From: Negadavirga shengliensis
GTDB lineage: Bacteria > Bacteroidota > Bacteroidia > Cytophagales > Cyclobacteriaceae
DNA length: 64,000 nt
Assembly: GCF_042652345.1 (NCBI RefSeq)
Contig: NZ_JBHSJJ010000009.1
Span: 1 to 64,000 of the forward strand
Reading direction: 5' to 3'
A program made the position numbers and the translations under genes. A model generated the notes under the pieces. That model searched no databases. It worked only from the letters and a program-made list of their open reading frames with translations, and was not told the DNA's origin. How positions within the stretch are numbered: position 1 is the first letter of the stretch; each line of letters begins with the position of its first letter. This document shows, piece by piece, positions 26,466 to 35,010 of the stretch.

Positions 26466-29400
26466 CTACCTGAAATCCCTGGAAGGGAATAGTTCCCCCT
26501 GCACCGTTTTCTTGCCCAGCGGATTTTCCGCACCTGTTGTTCCTTTTTTTCCGGCATGTGCCGGGGCATGGACGGAACCTATATCTCGTCCTTTCGTGGC
26601 CAGTTGCACCAGACCTGTCAGGTTGTGGCAGGACCGGACCACCACATGGATAACCTCTCCCTCCACCTGTAGTTTACCCGTTACCATAAGGAGCCTGGAT
26701 TGGAGGATCACCTTCCTGTATTTTTCGTATGTTTTGCTCCATACCACGAGGTTGGCAAATCCCGTTTCATCTTCTACCGTGATGAACAACACACCTTTCG
26801 CCGTGCCTGGACGTTGCCGCACGGTGATCAACCCACAGACCTTGACAAAGGCCCCGTTTGCCATCGAAGCCAACCCCGCCGTGGGCGTGACATGCAGTTG
26901 ATCCAGCCTCTCCCGGACGAAGCTTACCGGATGGGCCTTCAGCGAAAGCGTGGTGGCCGCATAATCCTGTATAACATGCTCCATTGGGGCTATGGGTGGC
27001 AAAATGATTTTTTCCTCTGCAGCATCCTGCCATGACTGCCCTTTGAAAATCCCGATGGGACGGTCGTCCAGTGCCGATACCTCCCAGAGCGCCTGCCTGC
27101 GATCAAGGCCCATGGAACGGAATGCATCCGCATCCGCCAGTCTTTCCAGGGCAGCTTGGGAAATGCCTGCATTTGCCAGTTCTATGATGCGCCGATAGGG
27201 TTTTACCCTGCCGGAAACCAACAGTTGCACCTCTTCCTCGGGGATACCTTTCACCTGTCTGAAACCAAGACGCACAGCCCGGTAGTTCCCCCCCTGCTCC
27301 TCAAGGGTGTTATCCCAACAGGAATGATTCACATCCACGGCCCTCACTTCCACGCCGTGTCTTTGCGCATCGATCACAATCTGTGCGGGGCGGTAGAAGC
27401 CCATGGGCTGGCTGTTCAACAGGGAAGCGGCGAATATATCGGGGTAATAGCATTTGATCCATGAGGAAATATATACCAGCAGCGCAAAGCTGGCGGCATG
27501 GCTTTCGGGAAAGCCATAACTCCCGAAGCCCTCCAACTGCTTGAACACCCGCTTGGCGAACGCTTCAGTATAGCCATTGGCCTTCATCCCTTCCACCAAC
27601 TTTTTTTCATATTGGCTGACCTGTCCCTTGGCTTTGAAGGTGGCCATGCTCCGGCGCAGCCCGTCCGCTTCGGCGGGGGTGAACCCTGCCGCCACAATGG
27701 CGATTTCCATGGCCTGCTCCTGGAACAAAGGCACCCCCAGCGTCCTGCCCAATATATCTTCGAGTTCCTTCGAGGGATATTCTATGGGCTCTTCCCCATT
27801 GCGTCTTTTCAGATAGGGATGCACCATATCGCCCTGGATGGGCCCGGGCCTCACAATGGCCACCTCAATCACCAGATCGTAAAAGTTCTTTGGCCTCAGT
27901 CTTGGGAGCATGGACATCTGTGCCCGGCTCTCAATCTGAAACACTCCTAAGGTATCGGCATGACTGATCATTTCGTAGACCTTCGGATCATCCTGAGGGA
28001 CATTGGCCAGGGTAAGATCAAGTCCATAATGCGCTCTGGCCAATTCAAATGCCTTACGGATGCAGGTGAGCATGCCCAAGGCCAAAACATCCACCTTCAG
28101 GAAACCCAAGGCATCCACATCGTCCTTGTTCCATTCAATGCAGGTCCGGTCTTCCATGCGGGCGTTCAGGATGGGGCACAGATCGGAAAGCTTATCCTGC
28201 GTAATGACAAAGCCCCCGGTGTGCTGGCCAAGCTGCCGGGGAAAGCCCATATACTGCCGGGTAAGTTCCAACACTTTGAGCAGATGGGTGTCCCGGGGAT
28301 CGAAACCTTGAGAGGAAGCGGCTTTGCCTTCCGCCCAAGCCTCCGTAAATTCATAACCGGATTTGGAAAGCCTGTCCACGGCATCTACGGAAAGCCCCAT
28401 GGCTTTCCCCACATCCCGGACTGCTCCCTTCCAGTGCACCTGGGTGACGGTGGCCACGATGCCCGCACGGTCACGGCCGTATTTTTTATAAATATACTGC
28501 ATCACCTCTTCCCGCCGCTCGTGTTCGAAATCAACATCGATATCAGGCGGCTCATCCCTGGCATCCGACATGAAACGGGCAAAAAGCAGCTTAAATTTGG
28601 AAGGATCCACAGAAGTGATGCCCAGACAGTAGCAGACAACCGAATTAGCGGCGGAACCGCGTCCCTGACAGAGAATGTTTCTTTGCCGGGCAAAGCGGAC
28701 AAAATCGTAAACGGTGAGAAAATAGGAAGCGTAGTTTTTACGCTCCATGAATTCCAGTTCGTAATGGATGATTTTCCCGATATGGTCAGGTATGCTCTCC
28801 CCAAACCGCTCTCTGGCTCCCCGCCAGGTCAGATGGACCAGTTCTTCCTGCGGGGTACGCCCCTCGCTGGTGATCTCTTCGGGATAGACGTATTTCAACT
28901 GATCCAGCGAGAACCGGCAAGCTTCTGCGATTTCCCGGGTGCGGAGGATGGCATCGGGATATTCCCGGAACAGGCGTTGCATTTCATCCCCCGGCTTCAG
29001 GTAACGCTCGGCATTGGGGTGGAGCCGGAACCCGGCGCTTTGGACCGTGCATTTTTCACGGATGCAGGTGAGCACGTCCTGCAATTCCCTCCGTTCGGGC
29101 GAATGATAATGCACATCATTGGTGGCCACCATCGGAATGCCCAACCGGGTTGCCAGTTGCGAAATCCGGAACAGCCTTTTATGATCGTTACCGCCATAGG
29201 TAAACGAAGCACCTACGTACAGGCTGTCTTCCAAAGCCTCCCCGTATTCTTCCATGGCCTTAACAAAATCCTGATCGAAATGAAAATCCGCATTGAGTGT
29301 GGCAGGCGGTACCGCGATGAACTTTATCCCTTTGGCAGAGCTGTAAACATCTGCTTTATACAGGTGACATTCCCCTTTTTCCGCCCGCAGGTTCCCTGTG

Positions 29401-29678
29401 GTCAGTAAGGAGGAAAGTCTGCTGTAGCCATCCCTGTCTGTAGGGTAAGCCAGCAAGCTGGGGCCGTCCAGCAGGTCAAGGCGGCAAGCAGGGATAAAGC
29501 GGATGTCCCTGCCCCTTGCCGCCGCATGTGCCCGTACAATGCCTGCCAACGTATTGCGGTCAGTAACCGCAATATCCCTATGGCCAAGCCGTACCGCCTG
29601 GTGAATGATTTCCTCAGGGTGCGAACCGCCCCGGAGAAAAGAAAAATTCGTGGTCACCTGTAACTCCCTATAATTCAT
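26466..29678 (-). CDS. dnaE2: Error-prone DNA polymerase DnaE2
   Basis: At 1070 residues this is the DnaE2 (ImuC) form of the bacterial replicative polymerase alpha subunit, used for mutagenic translesion synthesis. The PHP domain starts at YRELQVTTNFSFLRGGSHPEE. The palm carries the catalytic acidic motif PDIDVDFEHERREE near residue 378. Helix-hairpin-helix and OB-fold regions follow. The C-terminus holds QGELF six residues from the end, matching the QxxLF sliding-clamp binding motif. It is shorter than replicative DnaE (about 1150-1200). It is third in the imuA-imuB-dnaE2 operon, 15 bp after imuB. The segment is visibly more GC-rich than most neighbours. Confidence 0.95.
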   Translation of the reverse strand: MNYRELQVTTNFSFLRGGSHPEEIIHQAVRLGHRDIAVTDRNTLAGIVRAHAAARGRDIRFIPACRLDLLDGPSLLAYPTDRDGYSRLSSLLTTGNLRAEKGECHLYKADVYSSAKGIKFIAVPPATLNADFHFDQDFVKAMEEYGEALEDSLYVGASFTYGGNDHKRLFRISQLATRLGIPMVATNDVHYHSPERRELQDVLTCIREKCTVQSAGFRLHPNAERYLKPGDEMQRLFREYPDAILRTREIAEACRFSLDQLKYVYPEEITSEGRTPQEELVHLTWRGARERFGESIPDHIGKIIHYELEFMERKNYASYFLTVYDFVRFARQRNILCQGRGSAANSVVCYCLGITSVDPSKFKLLFARFMSDARDEPPDIDVDFEHERREEVMQYIYKKYGRDRAGIVATVTQVHWKGAVRDVGKAMGLSVDAVDRLSKSGYEFTEAWAEGKAASSQGFDPRDTHLLKVLELTRQYMGFPRQLGQHTGGFVITQDKLSDLCPILNARMEDRTCIEWNKDDVDALGFLKVDVLALGMLTCIRKAFELARAHYGLDLTLANVPQDDPKVYEMISHADTLGVFQIESRAQMSMLPRLRPKNFYDLVIEVAIVRPGPIQGDMVHPYLKRRNGEEPIEYPSKELEDILGRTLGVPLFQEQAMEIAIVAAGFTPAEADGLRRSMATFKAKGQVSQYEKKLVEGMKANGYTEAFAKRVFKQLEGFGSYGFPESHAASFALLVYISSWIKCYYPDIFAASLLNSQPMGFYRPAQIVIDAQRHGVEVRAVDVNHSCWDNTLEEQGGNYRAVRLGFRQVKGIPEEEVQLLVSGRVKPYRRIIELANAGISQAALERLADADAFRSMGLDRRQALWEVSALDDRPIGIFKGQSWQDAAEEKIILPPIAPMEHVIQDYAATTLSLKAHPVSFVRERLDQLHVTPTAGLASMANGAFVKVCGLITVRQRPGTAKGVLFITVEDETGFANLVVWSKTYEKYRKVILQSRLLMVTGKLQVEGEVIHVVVRSCHNLTGLVQLATKGRDIGSVHAPAHAGKKGTTGAENPLGKKTVQGELFPSRDFR

Positions 29679-29693
29679 GATGCTTTGGTTTTG

Positions 29694-31190
29694 TCAAGCA
29701 AAAAACCCGTGTAAAAACCATTGGGGTTTTCCGTCACCATATAGTCCCAGCCGGAACAGCCAGTAACGGGCCCCGTTATCGTCTTCCACAGCATAATAAT
29801 CCCTGGGTGGCCCTGTTTGGAGCCACCATTCCTGTTCTATCCTTTCCGGTCCATCCGCCCGGGCAATCCGGATAACCTTTCCTTTGTGCCGGAAATGCAG
29901 AGGCGGGTAATCCGGCAGAGGCACCATCACTTCTATGGGCTCGGGTTCGGGCAGGAGGTGCAGTGGCCTGGGTAGCCCGGATTGCCATTCCGTGTCCGGT
30001 TGGATGTCCAGGGAAGATACTGCCTTTACCGAGCGTTCCGGCCAGTGGTGTTCCTGTGGCAGGTAGCGGTGGATACACTGCATCCCTGTCTTGCCCGCCA
30101 CCCTGTCCAGCAGTTCCGCTATGGCCGTACGGTTGTTGCCGGGAGTATGCCAGATTGCCTCCTGGACTTCGGGTACAGGTTCTACTATGGGGGCTTCCAA
30201 GGTGAATAGCTCTATTCCCAAGCCAGGCTCTATAGAAGGTATTTTCAGCTCAAACAATCTGAAAAGGTGGGTGCCGCTATGGGATGCCCTGCTGGTACCG
30301 ATGCTGATCTCTTCGGTTTTGCCATCAACACGATGTCCTCTGAAAATCCCCGTACGCATGCCCATACCCTCCTTCGACAGCCTTTTGCACAGGGATTTCA
30401 ACAAACGTTCCAGCGCTATCCGTATCCCTGTTGCCGTGCGGATAGGTTCCAGGCAGGGAAGCTCTTCCCGGTAAGGAGGGAGAGGCTGTATGGGCTGCAA
30501 CGGTTCATGTCCGGTGCCCAATGCCTGGTCGAGCCTGTGGGATAAAGCTTCCCCAAAACGTCTGCGCAGGGTCTGATAAGGGATATCGATAAATTGGCCG
30601 ATATGATGAAAACCGAGCTTTTCCAGACGTTGGAGGATACCTGGCTCTAGGCGAAGGGCCGTGGGAGGAAGGGGCAGCAGGGCTTCCCGTTGCTCTCCCG
30701 GTTCCACGATCAATCCGGACTTTCCGTACCTCGCTATCGCCCATGCCGTGCCGATGGTGTCGGCGATGGCAGCCCGGACATGATATCCTTTGCTTTTAAG
30801 GGTGGCAGTAATGTTTTCCAGATAAGGTTGTTCTCCTCCCCAAAGGTGGGGGCAGCCCGTAATATCAAGGATAAGACCGTCGGGAGCATCGGTTGCCGCC
30901 ACGGGTGTATAGCGCAGACACCATTCGGCAAGGGCCTTCAACAGCCTGTCTTTCAACCCCGGGTCATCTGTAAACACCCTAAGGGCGGGAAGTATAGCCC
31001 GGGCATCAGCCACCACCATGCCTGTATATATCCCTTCGGATGTTGCTTCCGGGCTGGAAGCCTTGACCATCATTCTGCCCCGCTCGGGGGCAGCCAACAC
31101 AAAAGGCTCGCCTTTTAGCTCCGGCCGCTTGATCGCCCACCTGTCCGTGGTCAGGTGACGGAACCATATGGACAGAAAACGGCTATGCAT
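29694..31190 (-). CDS. imuB: Y-family polymerase-like protein ImuB
   Basis: This 498-residue protein has the Y-family fold but is catalytically dead. The first acidic position, normally in a DMDAFF-type motif, reads LSIWFRHLTTD, and the second reads LILDITGC rather than SIDE. ImuB in other bacteria is an inactive adaptor that brings DnaE2 to the beta clamp. The helix-hairpin-helix region (LQRLEKLGFHHIGQFIDIPY) and little-finger region are present. It overlaps imuA by 8 bp and precedes dnaE2 by 15 bp, so the three are co-expressed. Confidence 0.92.
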   Translation of the reverse strand: MHSRFLSIWFRHLTTDRWAIKRPELKGEPFVLAAPERGRMMVKASSPEATSEGIYTGMVVADARAILPALRVFTDDPGLKDRLLKALAEWCLRYTPVAATDAPDGLILDITGCPHLWGGEQPYLENITATLKSKGYHVRAAIADTIGTAWAIARYGKSGLIVEPGEQREALLPLPPTALRLEPGILQRLEKLGFHHIGQFIDIPYQTLRRRFGEALSHRLDQALGTGHEPLQPIQPLPPYREELPCLEPIRTATGIRIALERLLKSLCKRLSKEGMGMRTGIFRGHRVDGKTEEISIGTSRASHSGTHLFRLFELKIPSIEPGLGIELFTLEAPIVEPVPEVQEAIWHTPGNNRTAIAELLDRVAGKTGMQCIHRYLPQEHHWPERSVKAVSSLDIQPDTEWQSGLPRPLHLLPEPEPIEVMVPLPDYPPLHFRHKGKVIRIARADGPERIEQEWWLQTGPPRDYYAVEDDNGARYWLFRLGLYGDGKPQWFLHGFFA

Positions 31191-31911
31191 ATCGCTGTTT
31201 CTTTTTCGCTTCGCCCGATCCCTTGCTGAATGGGATATACCGGAAAGCCCCCTCCTTCCACTCCAGTTGCCATACGCCGGGCCTTCCGTTCCGCACCTTT
31301 ACCAGTTCCACCCTCCATCTGGGAAAACCCACGCCGGGTATCCCTTCTTCCGTTTTGCTGGACATGGACATGATCTTCCATCGGGTGGCACAGGCCAGGG
31401 TACCTTCATTCCGGGGCTGATGGCGGTGGAGGAACCCTGTGACCCTGCTGCTTTCCACCGCAAGCTGCAGCCGCCGGGATTCGGCAAAGCTGATTTCCTT
31501 CAATTCACCTACCACCGCAGCCAATGCCTCGCACCTTAACCCCTGTTCCACCGTCCAGAGGACATCCTTTTCTTTCTTCGCATCAATGAAAATAAATCTG
31601 TCAGGCTCGACCCCGAATTGTTTCAGACCGGGCGGGAATAGGGTGCGTCGGTTGCTGACCCATAAGCAGAAGCCGCCTTTTTGCATGAGCACGCTCAGGA
31701 GTCCCGCGATGAACCCGTTTGTAGAAGCGGTCTCTGCCATTCCCGGACTGATAAACTCATGTATGGCACCCATGGGGAATATACCTCTGGGAAATGCGGA
31801 TTCAAGTGGCCCGAGTCCAAAAGGGAGACGATGTCCCTCGGAAGGGGTATAGAATCCCTCAAGCTCCATGATTTTCTCCTTCAACTGCCGTATCCTCTCA
31901 TTTTTTTCCAT
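31183..31911 (-). CDS. imuA: ImuA-like RecA-fold protein
   Basis: The 242-residue protein occupies the imuA slot. It resembles ImuA proteins of Bacteroidota: a helical N-terminus (IRQLKEKIMELEGF), then LGPLESAFPRGIFPMGAIHEFI, a core with LSVLMQKGGFCLWVSNRRTLFPPGL, and VGELKEISFAESRRLQLAVE. The usual Walker A is not intact (SPGMAETAST), so ATP binding is doubtful, as in related ImuA proteins. It is the first gene of the mutagenesis operon. Its promoter lies in the 82-bp gap shared with the divergent XRE-S24 repressor. Confidence 0.88.
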   Translation of the reverse strand: MEKNERIRQLKEKIMELEGFYTPSEGHRLPFGLGPLESAFPRGIFPMGAIHEFISPGMAETASTNGFIAGLLSVLMQKGGFCLWVSNRRTLFPPGLKQFGVEPDRFIFIDAKKEKDVLWTVEQGLRCEALAAVVGELKEISFAESRRLQLAVESSRVTGFLHRHQPRNEGTLACATRWKIMSMSSKTEEGIPGVGFPRWRVELVKVRNGRPGVWQLEWKEGAFRYIPFSKGSGEAKKKQRYA

Positions 31912-31922
31912 GGATTATTTCC

Positions 31923-31954
31923 TAGTGTTCATTAAATTCTTATATTTGACACTA
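31923..31954. promoter_or_regulatory. Candidate operator flanking the repressor promoter
   Basis: TAGTGT at 31923-31928 and ACACTA at 31949-31954 form a perfect 6-bp inverted repeat, 20 bp apart. Between them lies an exact promoter -7 box. A second nearby arm pair, GACACT/AGTGAC, spans 31948-31973. The placement in the gap between imuA and the XRE-S24 gene suits a repressor site controlling both. This is inference from symmetry. Confidence 0.55.
31941..31948 (+). promoter_or_regulatory. TATATTTG -7 box (Bacteroidota sigma-ABfr)
   Basis: TATATTTG matches the TAnnTTTG -7 element of Bacteroidota exactly. It is 45 bp upstream of the XRE-S24 start codon, which is a reasonable distance. The -33 element is not clear. 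Confidence 0.55.
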
Positions 31955-31993
31955 ATCATGTCATATCAGTGACTATAATAATATCAAATAAAA

Positions 31994-32800
31994 ATGGAAA
32001 AGTCAAAGCTTTTTTTTGCGGGCAACCTGAAATTTCTCCGGGAGCGCCGCCAATTAACCCAGCAGGAACTGGCTGGAAAGCTTTCCCTCACACGGTCGAA
32101 AGTAAATGCTCTGGAATCGGGGCAGACGAAGGCCCCTTCTCCGGAGGATTTTGTCCGCATCTCCGAATTTTTCGGGATAAGCATTGACAGCCTGATCAAG
32201 GTGGATCTATCCCGCTTAGGAGAGTTGAAGCTGCGGGAACTGGAAGCGGGCAATGATGTCTATCTCAAAGGCGGCAACCTCCGTGTGCTGGCCATCAGTG
32301 TGGACAGGGACAACAACGAGAACGTGGAGTATGTACCGGTAAAAGCCAAAGCAGGTTATATGGCCGGCTACAACGATCCCGAGTTTATTGCGGGCCTACC
32401 CAAATTTTCCCTGCCAAACCTGCCCCCACAGGGAACCTACCGCATCTTTCCCACAAGTGGGGATTCCATGCTTCCCGTGCCGGAGCATGCCGATATCATT
32501 GCACAGTATGTGGCGGATTGGACGGTAATCAGTCCAGGCACTCCCTGTGTGGTCATTCTGAAAGGAGAGCAGGATTTTGTGTTCAAGCTGGTGACCGTAA
32601 ACACCGACGGCACGGTACTGCTGAGGTCCCTGAACCCTTTGTTTGAACCCTATACCGTATCCACGGCGGAGGTGCTGGAAATATGGAGGTTTTATGCCTA
32701 TACCAGCCGGGAGATCCCCGAACCGGAAACGGACCTGCAGCAGTTGATGCGGATGGTAAGGGAAATGCAGACAGAGATCAGGGGGTTGAAAGACAGATAG
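31994..32800 (+). CDS. XRE-family repressor with S24 (LexA-like) peptidase domain
   Basis: The 268-residue protein joins an XRE helix-turn-helix (LTQQELAGKLSLTRSKVNALESG, residues 21-43) to a C-terminal S24 self-cleavage domain. Ser158 sits in SGDSML and Lys198 in FVFKLV, the spacing expected of the Ser-Lys dyad. Ala120-Gly121 offers a LexA-like cleavage bond (KAKAGYMAGY). It is divergent from imuA, with a palindrome over the intergenic promoter. It is therefore a good candidate SOS-like repressor of the imuA-imuB-dnaE2 operon and of itself, released by RecA-stimulated autocleavage. A helical tail (LQQLMRMVREMQTEIRGLK) follows the peptidase. Confidence 0.9.
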   Translation: MEKSKLFFAGNLKFLRERRQLTQQELAGKLSLTRSKVNALESGQTKAPSPEDFVRISEFFGISIDSLIKVDLSRLGELKLRELEAGNDVYLKGGNLRVLAISVDRDNNENVEYVPVKAKAGYMAGYNDPEFIAGLPKFSLPNLPPQGTYRIFPTSGDSMLPVPEHADIIAQYVADWTVISPGTPCVVILKGEQDFVFKLVTVNTDGTVLLRSLNPLFEPYTVSTAEVLEIWRFYAYTSREIPEPETDLQQLMRMVREMQTEIRGLKDR

Positions 32801-32983
32801 GACAATCAGGGTTTATCCTTTATTAAGATGCAAAAAAAATAGCTATTCCCTTCATTAGGATAAGCACATGTATATGGAAGAGGCAGAAAATATTCTCATA
32901 AAGGAGCTGAGGGTATGGTCAGAAACTATTTGTTCCAAATTATTAAACCGATATTGGTTGAATTTTAGTATTATTATGCCCCC

Positions 32984-33016
32984 GATAGGGCAGATGATTT
33001 GTCGCACTGCCCTATC
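32984..33016. terminator. Perfect 10-bp hairpin
   Basis: GATAGGGCAG at 32984-32993 pairs perfectly with CTGCCCTATC at 33007-33016, with a 13-base loop. There is no clear T-run (CTATTTTGG follows). It lies 184 bp past the repressor gene; it could be a weak terminator or a small structured element. Confidence 0.45.
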
Positions 33017-33084
33017 CTATTTTGGATGATATCCTGTTGTCAAAAGACGGCAGCCTATTCAACACTGCATAACAGATGGAGAAC

Positions 33085-33169
33085 ATGAAACCAAGCATGA
33101 CGCAAGCGACACACAGATTATAAGACATGCGAGATTCCATATGGCCTATTGAGAAAAAATTATAATCAT
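33085..33169 (+). repeat. Dispersed repeat unit (copy D), 85 bp
   Basis: The unit runs from ATGAAACCAAGCATGACGC to ATTATAATCAT. It contains a 12-codon micro-ORF (MKPSMTQATHRL, 33085-33123) and the central phrase GATTCCATATGGCC. It abuts the next unit so that its tail supplies the next ATGAAA. The head matches 23564 and 33170. Confidence 0.7.
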
Positions 33170-33259
33170 ATGAAACCAAGCATGACGATGACGTCACACA
33201 CAGAGATGATTATAATAGGCTTGGTTCCATATGGCCGCTGAAAAACAAAATATAATCAT
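33170..33259 (+). repeat. Dispersed repeat unit (copy E), 90 bp
   Basis: A tandem copy of the preceding unit. Shared blocks are ATGAAACCAAGCATGACG, CACACAGA, GGTTCCATATGGCC and ATATAATCAT. Its micro-ORF has 23 codons, starts MKPSMTMTSH and runs 33170-33241. The following ATGAAA at 33260 is the start of the M81 lipoprotein gene. Confidence 0.7.
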
Positions 33260-34828
33260 ATGAAAAAAATAATCTTCAGTATCGTATTTATTCCTTTATC
33301 GGCTCTTTTGGTGGGCTGCGGACAATCCCCCGATGGACAGGCGGATCTTCCCCGCATTGCCATTGCAGGATTAGGCATAGAGTCAAGCACATTTTCGCCG
33401 GCACTCACCCATGAGGAAGCTTTTCATGCCAAAACGGGGGATGAAATTTATTCATTATACCCGTTTTTATCTCCTGACTCGCTGAACCGGAAGCGTGCGC
33501 GTTGGGTTCCAACGTTAAGGGGGCAGGCATTACCGGGAGGCATTGTTACCAGAGAAGCATATGAATCACTGGTAGCAAAAACACTTGATCTGCTGGAAAA
33601 AAACGGCCCGTATGATGGTCTTTTTTTTGATATCCATGGTGCCATGAGTGTAGTAGGCATGGATGATCCGGAAGGTGATTTTATCATCAGGGTGCGTGAA
33701 GTCGTGGGTAAAAATACCATTATTTCTACCTGCATGGATCTGCATGGAAATGTCTCGTGGCGATTGGCGCAGAACACAGACCTGATCACCTGTTACCGGA
33801 TGGCACCCCATGAAGATGCTTTGGAATCAAAAAAGCGGGCAGTGGACAACCTGCTGTCCAGAATAGAAAGCGGCAAAGGCAAACCTGCTTTTAAAGCCTG
33901 GATCCCGGTGCCGATTCTTTTACCCGGAGAAAAAACAAGTACAAGGGTGGATCCCGGAAAAAGCCTGTATGCCAAAGTTTATCCGGCTGCAGATCAGGAG
34001 GGTATCGTCGATGCTGCGATCTGGGTAGGATATGCATGGGCTGACGAACCCCGTAACCATGCCGTGGTGATGGTCACCGGAGATGATCAAGAGAAGGTAA
34101 CCCATACTGCTGAGGACCTGGCAAGCAGTTTTTGGGAAGTCCGATCGGAATTTGAATTCATTGCCCCCACTGCTACGTTGGCCGAAAGTCTTGATAAGGC
34201 AATTGCTTCCGATAATAAGCCCTTCATGATCAGTGATATGGGGGATAATCCTACAGCCGGAGGAGCAGGAGATGTAACCTGGACTTTAAAAGAAATCCTC
34301 GCCCGTCCCGAATTTAAATCCGAAAACGGCCCTTCTCTTATTTATGCCTCTATACCGGGGCCGGAATTGGTAGAAAAAGCCATGGAAGCAGGTATAGGGG
34401 GGAAAATTGACGCGCATGCAGGCGCGGCAGTAGACGACCGTTTTGCCCCTCCGATACGGTTGTCAGGTACAGTGGAAGCCATTGAACACGGGGACCGGCA
34501 TGCAGAAACCGAAGTGGTGGTGAAGATAGGGAGCGTGTCCGTGATCGTTACCAAGAAACGTAAACCCTATCACAGAGAAGTTGATTTTACGAGGCTGGGC
34601 CTGAACCCCAGGAAAACCGACATCGTGGTTGTAAAAATCGGCTATTTGGTACCGGAACTTTATGATATGAGGGCAGACTGGGTAATGGCCTTAACTCCCG
34701 GCGGCGTTGATCAGGACCTGGAAAACCTTCCTTTTAAAAGGATCAACAGACCCATGTTTCCCTTCGACAAAGATATGGAGGATCCGGATCTTAAAGCCAG
34801 ACTGGTCCCCTCTTCCGAGGATATATAA
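33260..34828 (+). CDS. M81-family (MlrC-like) metallopeptidase lipoprotein
   Basis: The 522-residue protein begins with a lipoprotein signal (IFSIVFIPLSALLVGC, Cys about residue 20), so it should be anchored in a membrane. The body follows the M81/MlrC family: IAGLGIESSTFSP, LFFDIHGAMSV, CMDLHGNVS and YRMAPHED, with His and Asp residues likely to bind zinc, and SDMGDNPTAGGAGD in the C-terminal domain. MlrC hydrolyses linearised microcystin; most relatives have unknown amide or peptide substrates. The start codon is formed by the end of an upstream repeat array. A hairpin follows the gene. Confidence 0.88.
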   Translation: MKKIIFSIVFIPLSALLVGCGQSPDGQADLPRIAIAGLGIESSTFSPALTHEEAFHAKTGDEIYSLYPFLSPDSLNRKRARWVPTLRGQALPGGIVTREAYESLVAKTLDLLEKNGPYDGLFFDIHGAMSVVGMDDPEGDFIIRVREVVGKNTIISTCMDLHGNVSWRLAQNTDLITCYRMAPHEDALESKKRAVDNLLSRIESGKGKPAFKAWIPVPILLPGEKTSTRVDPGKSLYAKVYPAADQEGIVDAAIWVGYAWADEPRNHAVVMVTGDDQEKVTHTAEDLASSFWEVRSEFEFIAPTATLAESLDKAIASDNKPFMISDMGDNPTAGGAGDVTWTLKEILARPEFKSENGPSLIYASIPGPELVEKAMEAGIGGKIDAHAGAAVDDRFAPPIRLSGTVEAIEHGDRHAETEVVVKIGSVSVIVTKKRKPYHREVDFTRLGLNPRKTDIVVVKIGYLVPELYDMRADWVMALTPGGVDQDLENLPFKRINRPMFPFDKDMEDPDLKARLVPSSEDI

Positions 34829-34881
34829 ATGACATGGGGCAACTTATGGTACTTGTATCCCCCGCCGGTGGGTTCACGGAT

Positions 34882-34903
34882 TTCCCTCCGGATGCGGAGG
34901 GAA
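34882..34903. terminator. Strong hairpin after the M81 gene
   Basis: TTCCCTCCG at 34882-34890 and CGGAGGGAA at 34895-34903 form a perfect 9-bp stem with a 4-base loop (GATG), extended by a bulged GGAT/ATCC. No T-run follows. It lies between the M81 stop and the convergent GbsR gene, and could end transcription or stabilise the 3' end of an RNA. Confidence 0.5.
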
Positions 34904-35010
34904 TCCAAACCCCACTACCCTACCGGAGACGGGTCCTTTTTTGGAAACCGCGCTGAGGTATTAGCAAATACCTGTCGAATTATTGGAAGACGGCACTTGG
35001 GTTGAAGAGA

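Larger units (their letters stand above)
32801..33259. other. Gene-free region with hairpin and tandem repeats
   Basis: No protein-coding gene of normal size is present. The stretch contains a strong hairpin at 32984-33016 and two tandem copies of the dispersed repeat at 33085-33259, which lead directly into the M81 lipoprotein start codon. Confidence 0.6.

Noticed and set aside
27960..29408. 482-codon plus-strand open frame
   Set aside because: It is the antisense shadow of dnaE2 in a GC-rich gene; its translation is rich in His, Gly and Pro and shows no domain.
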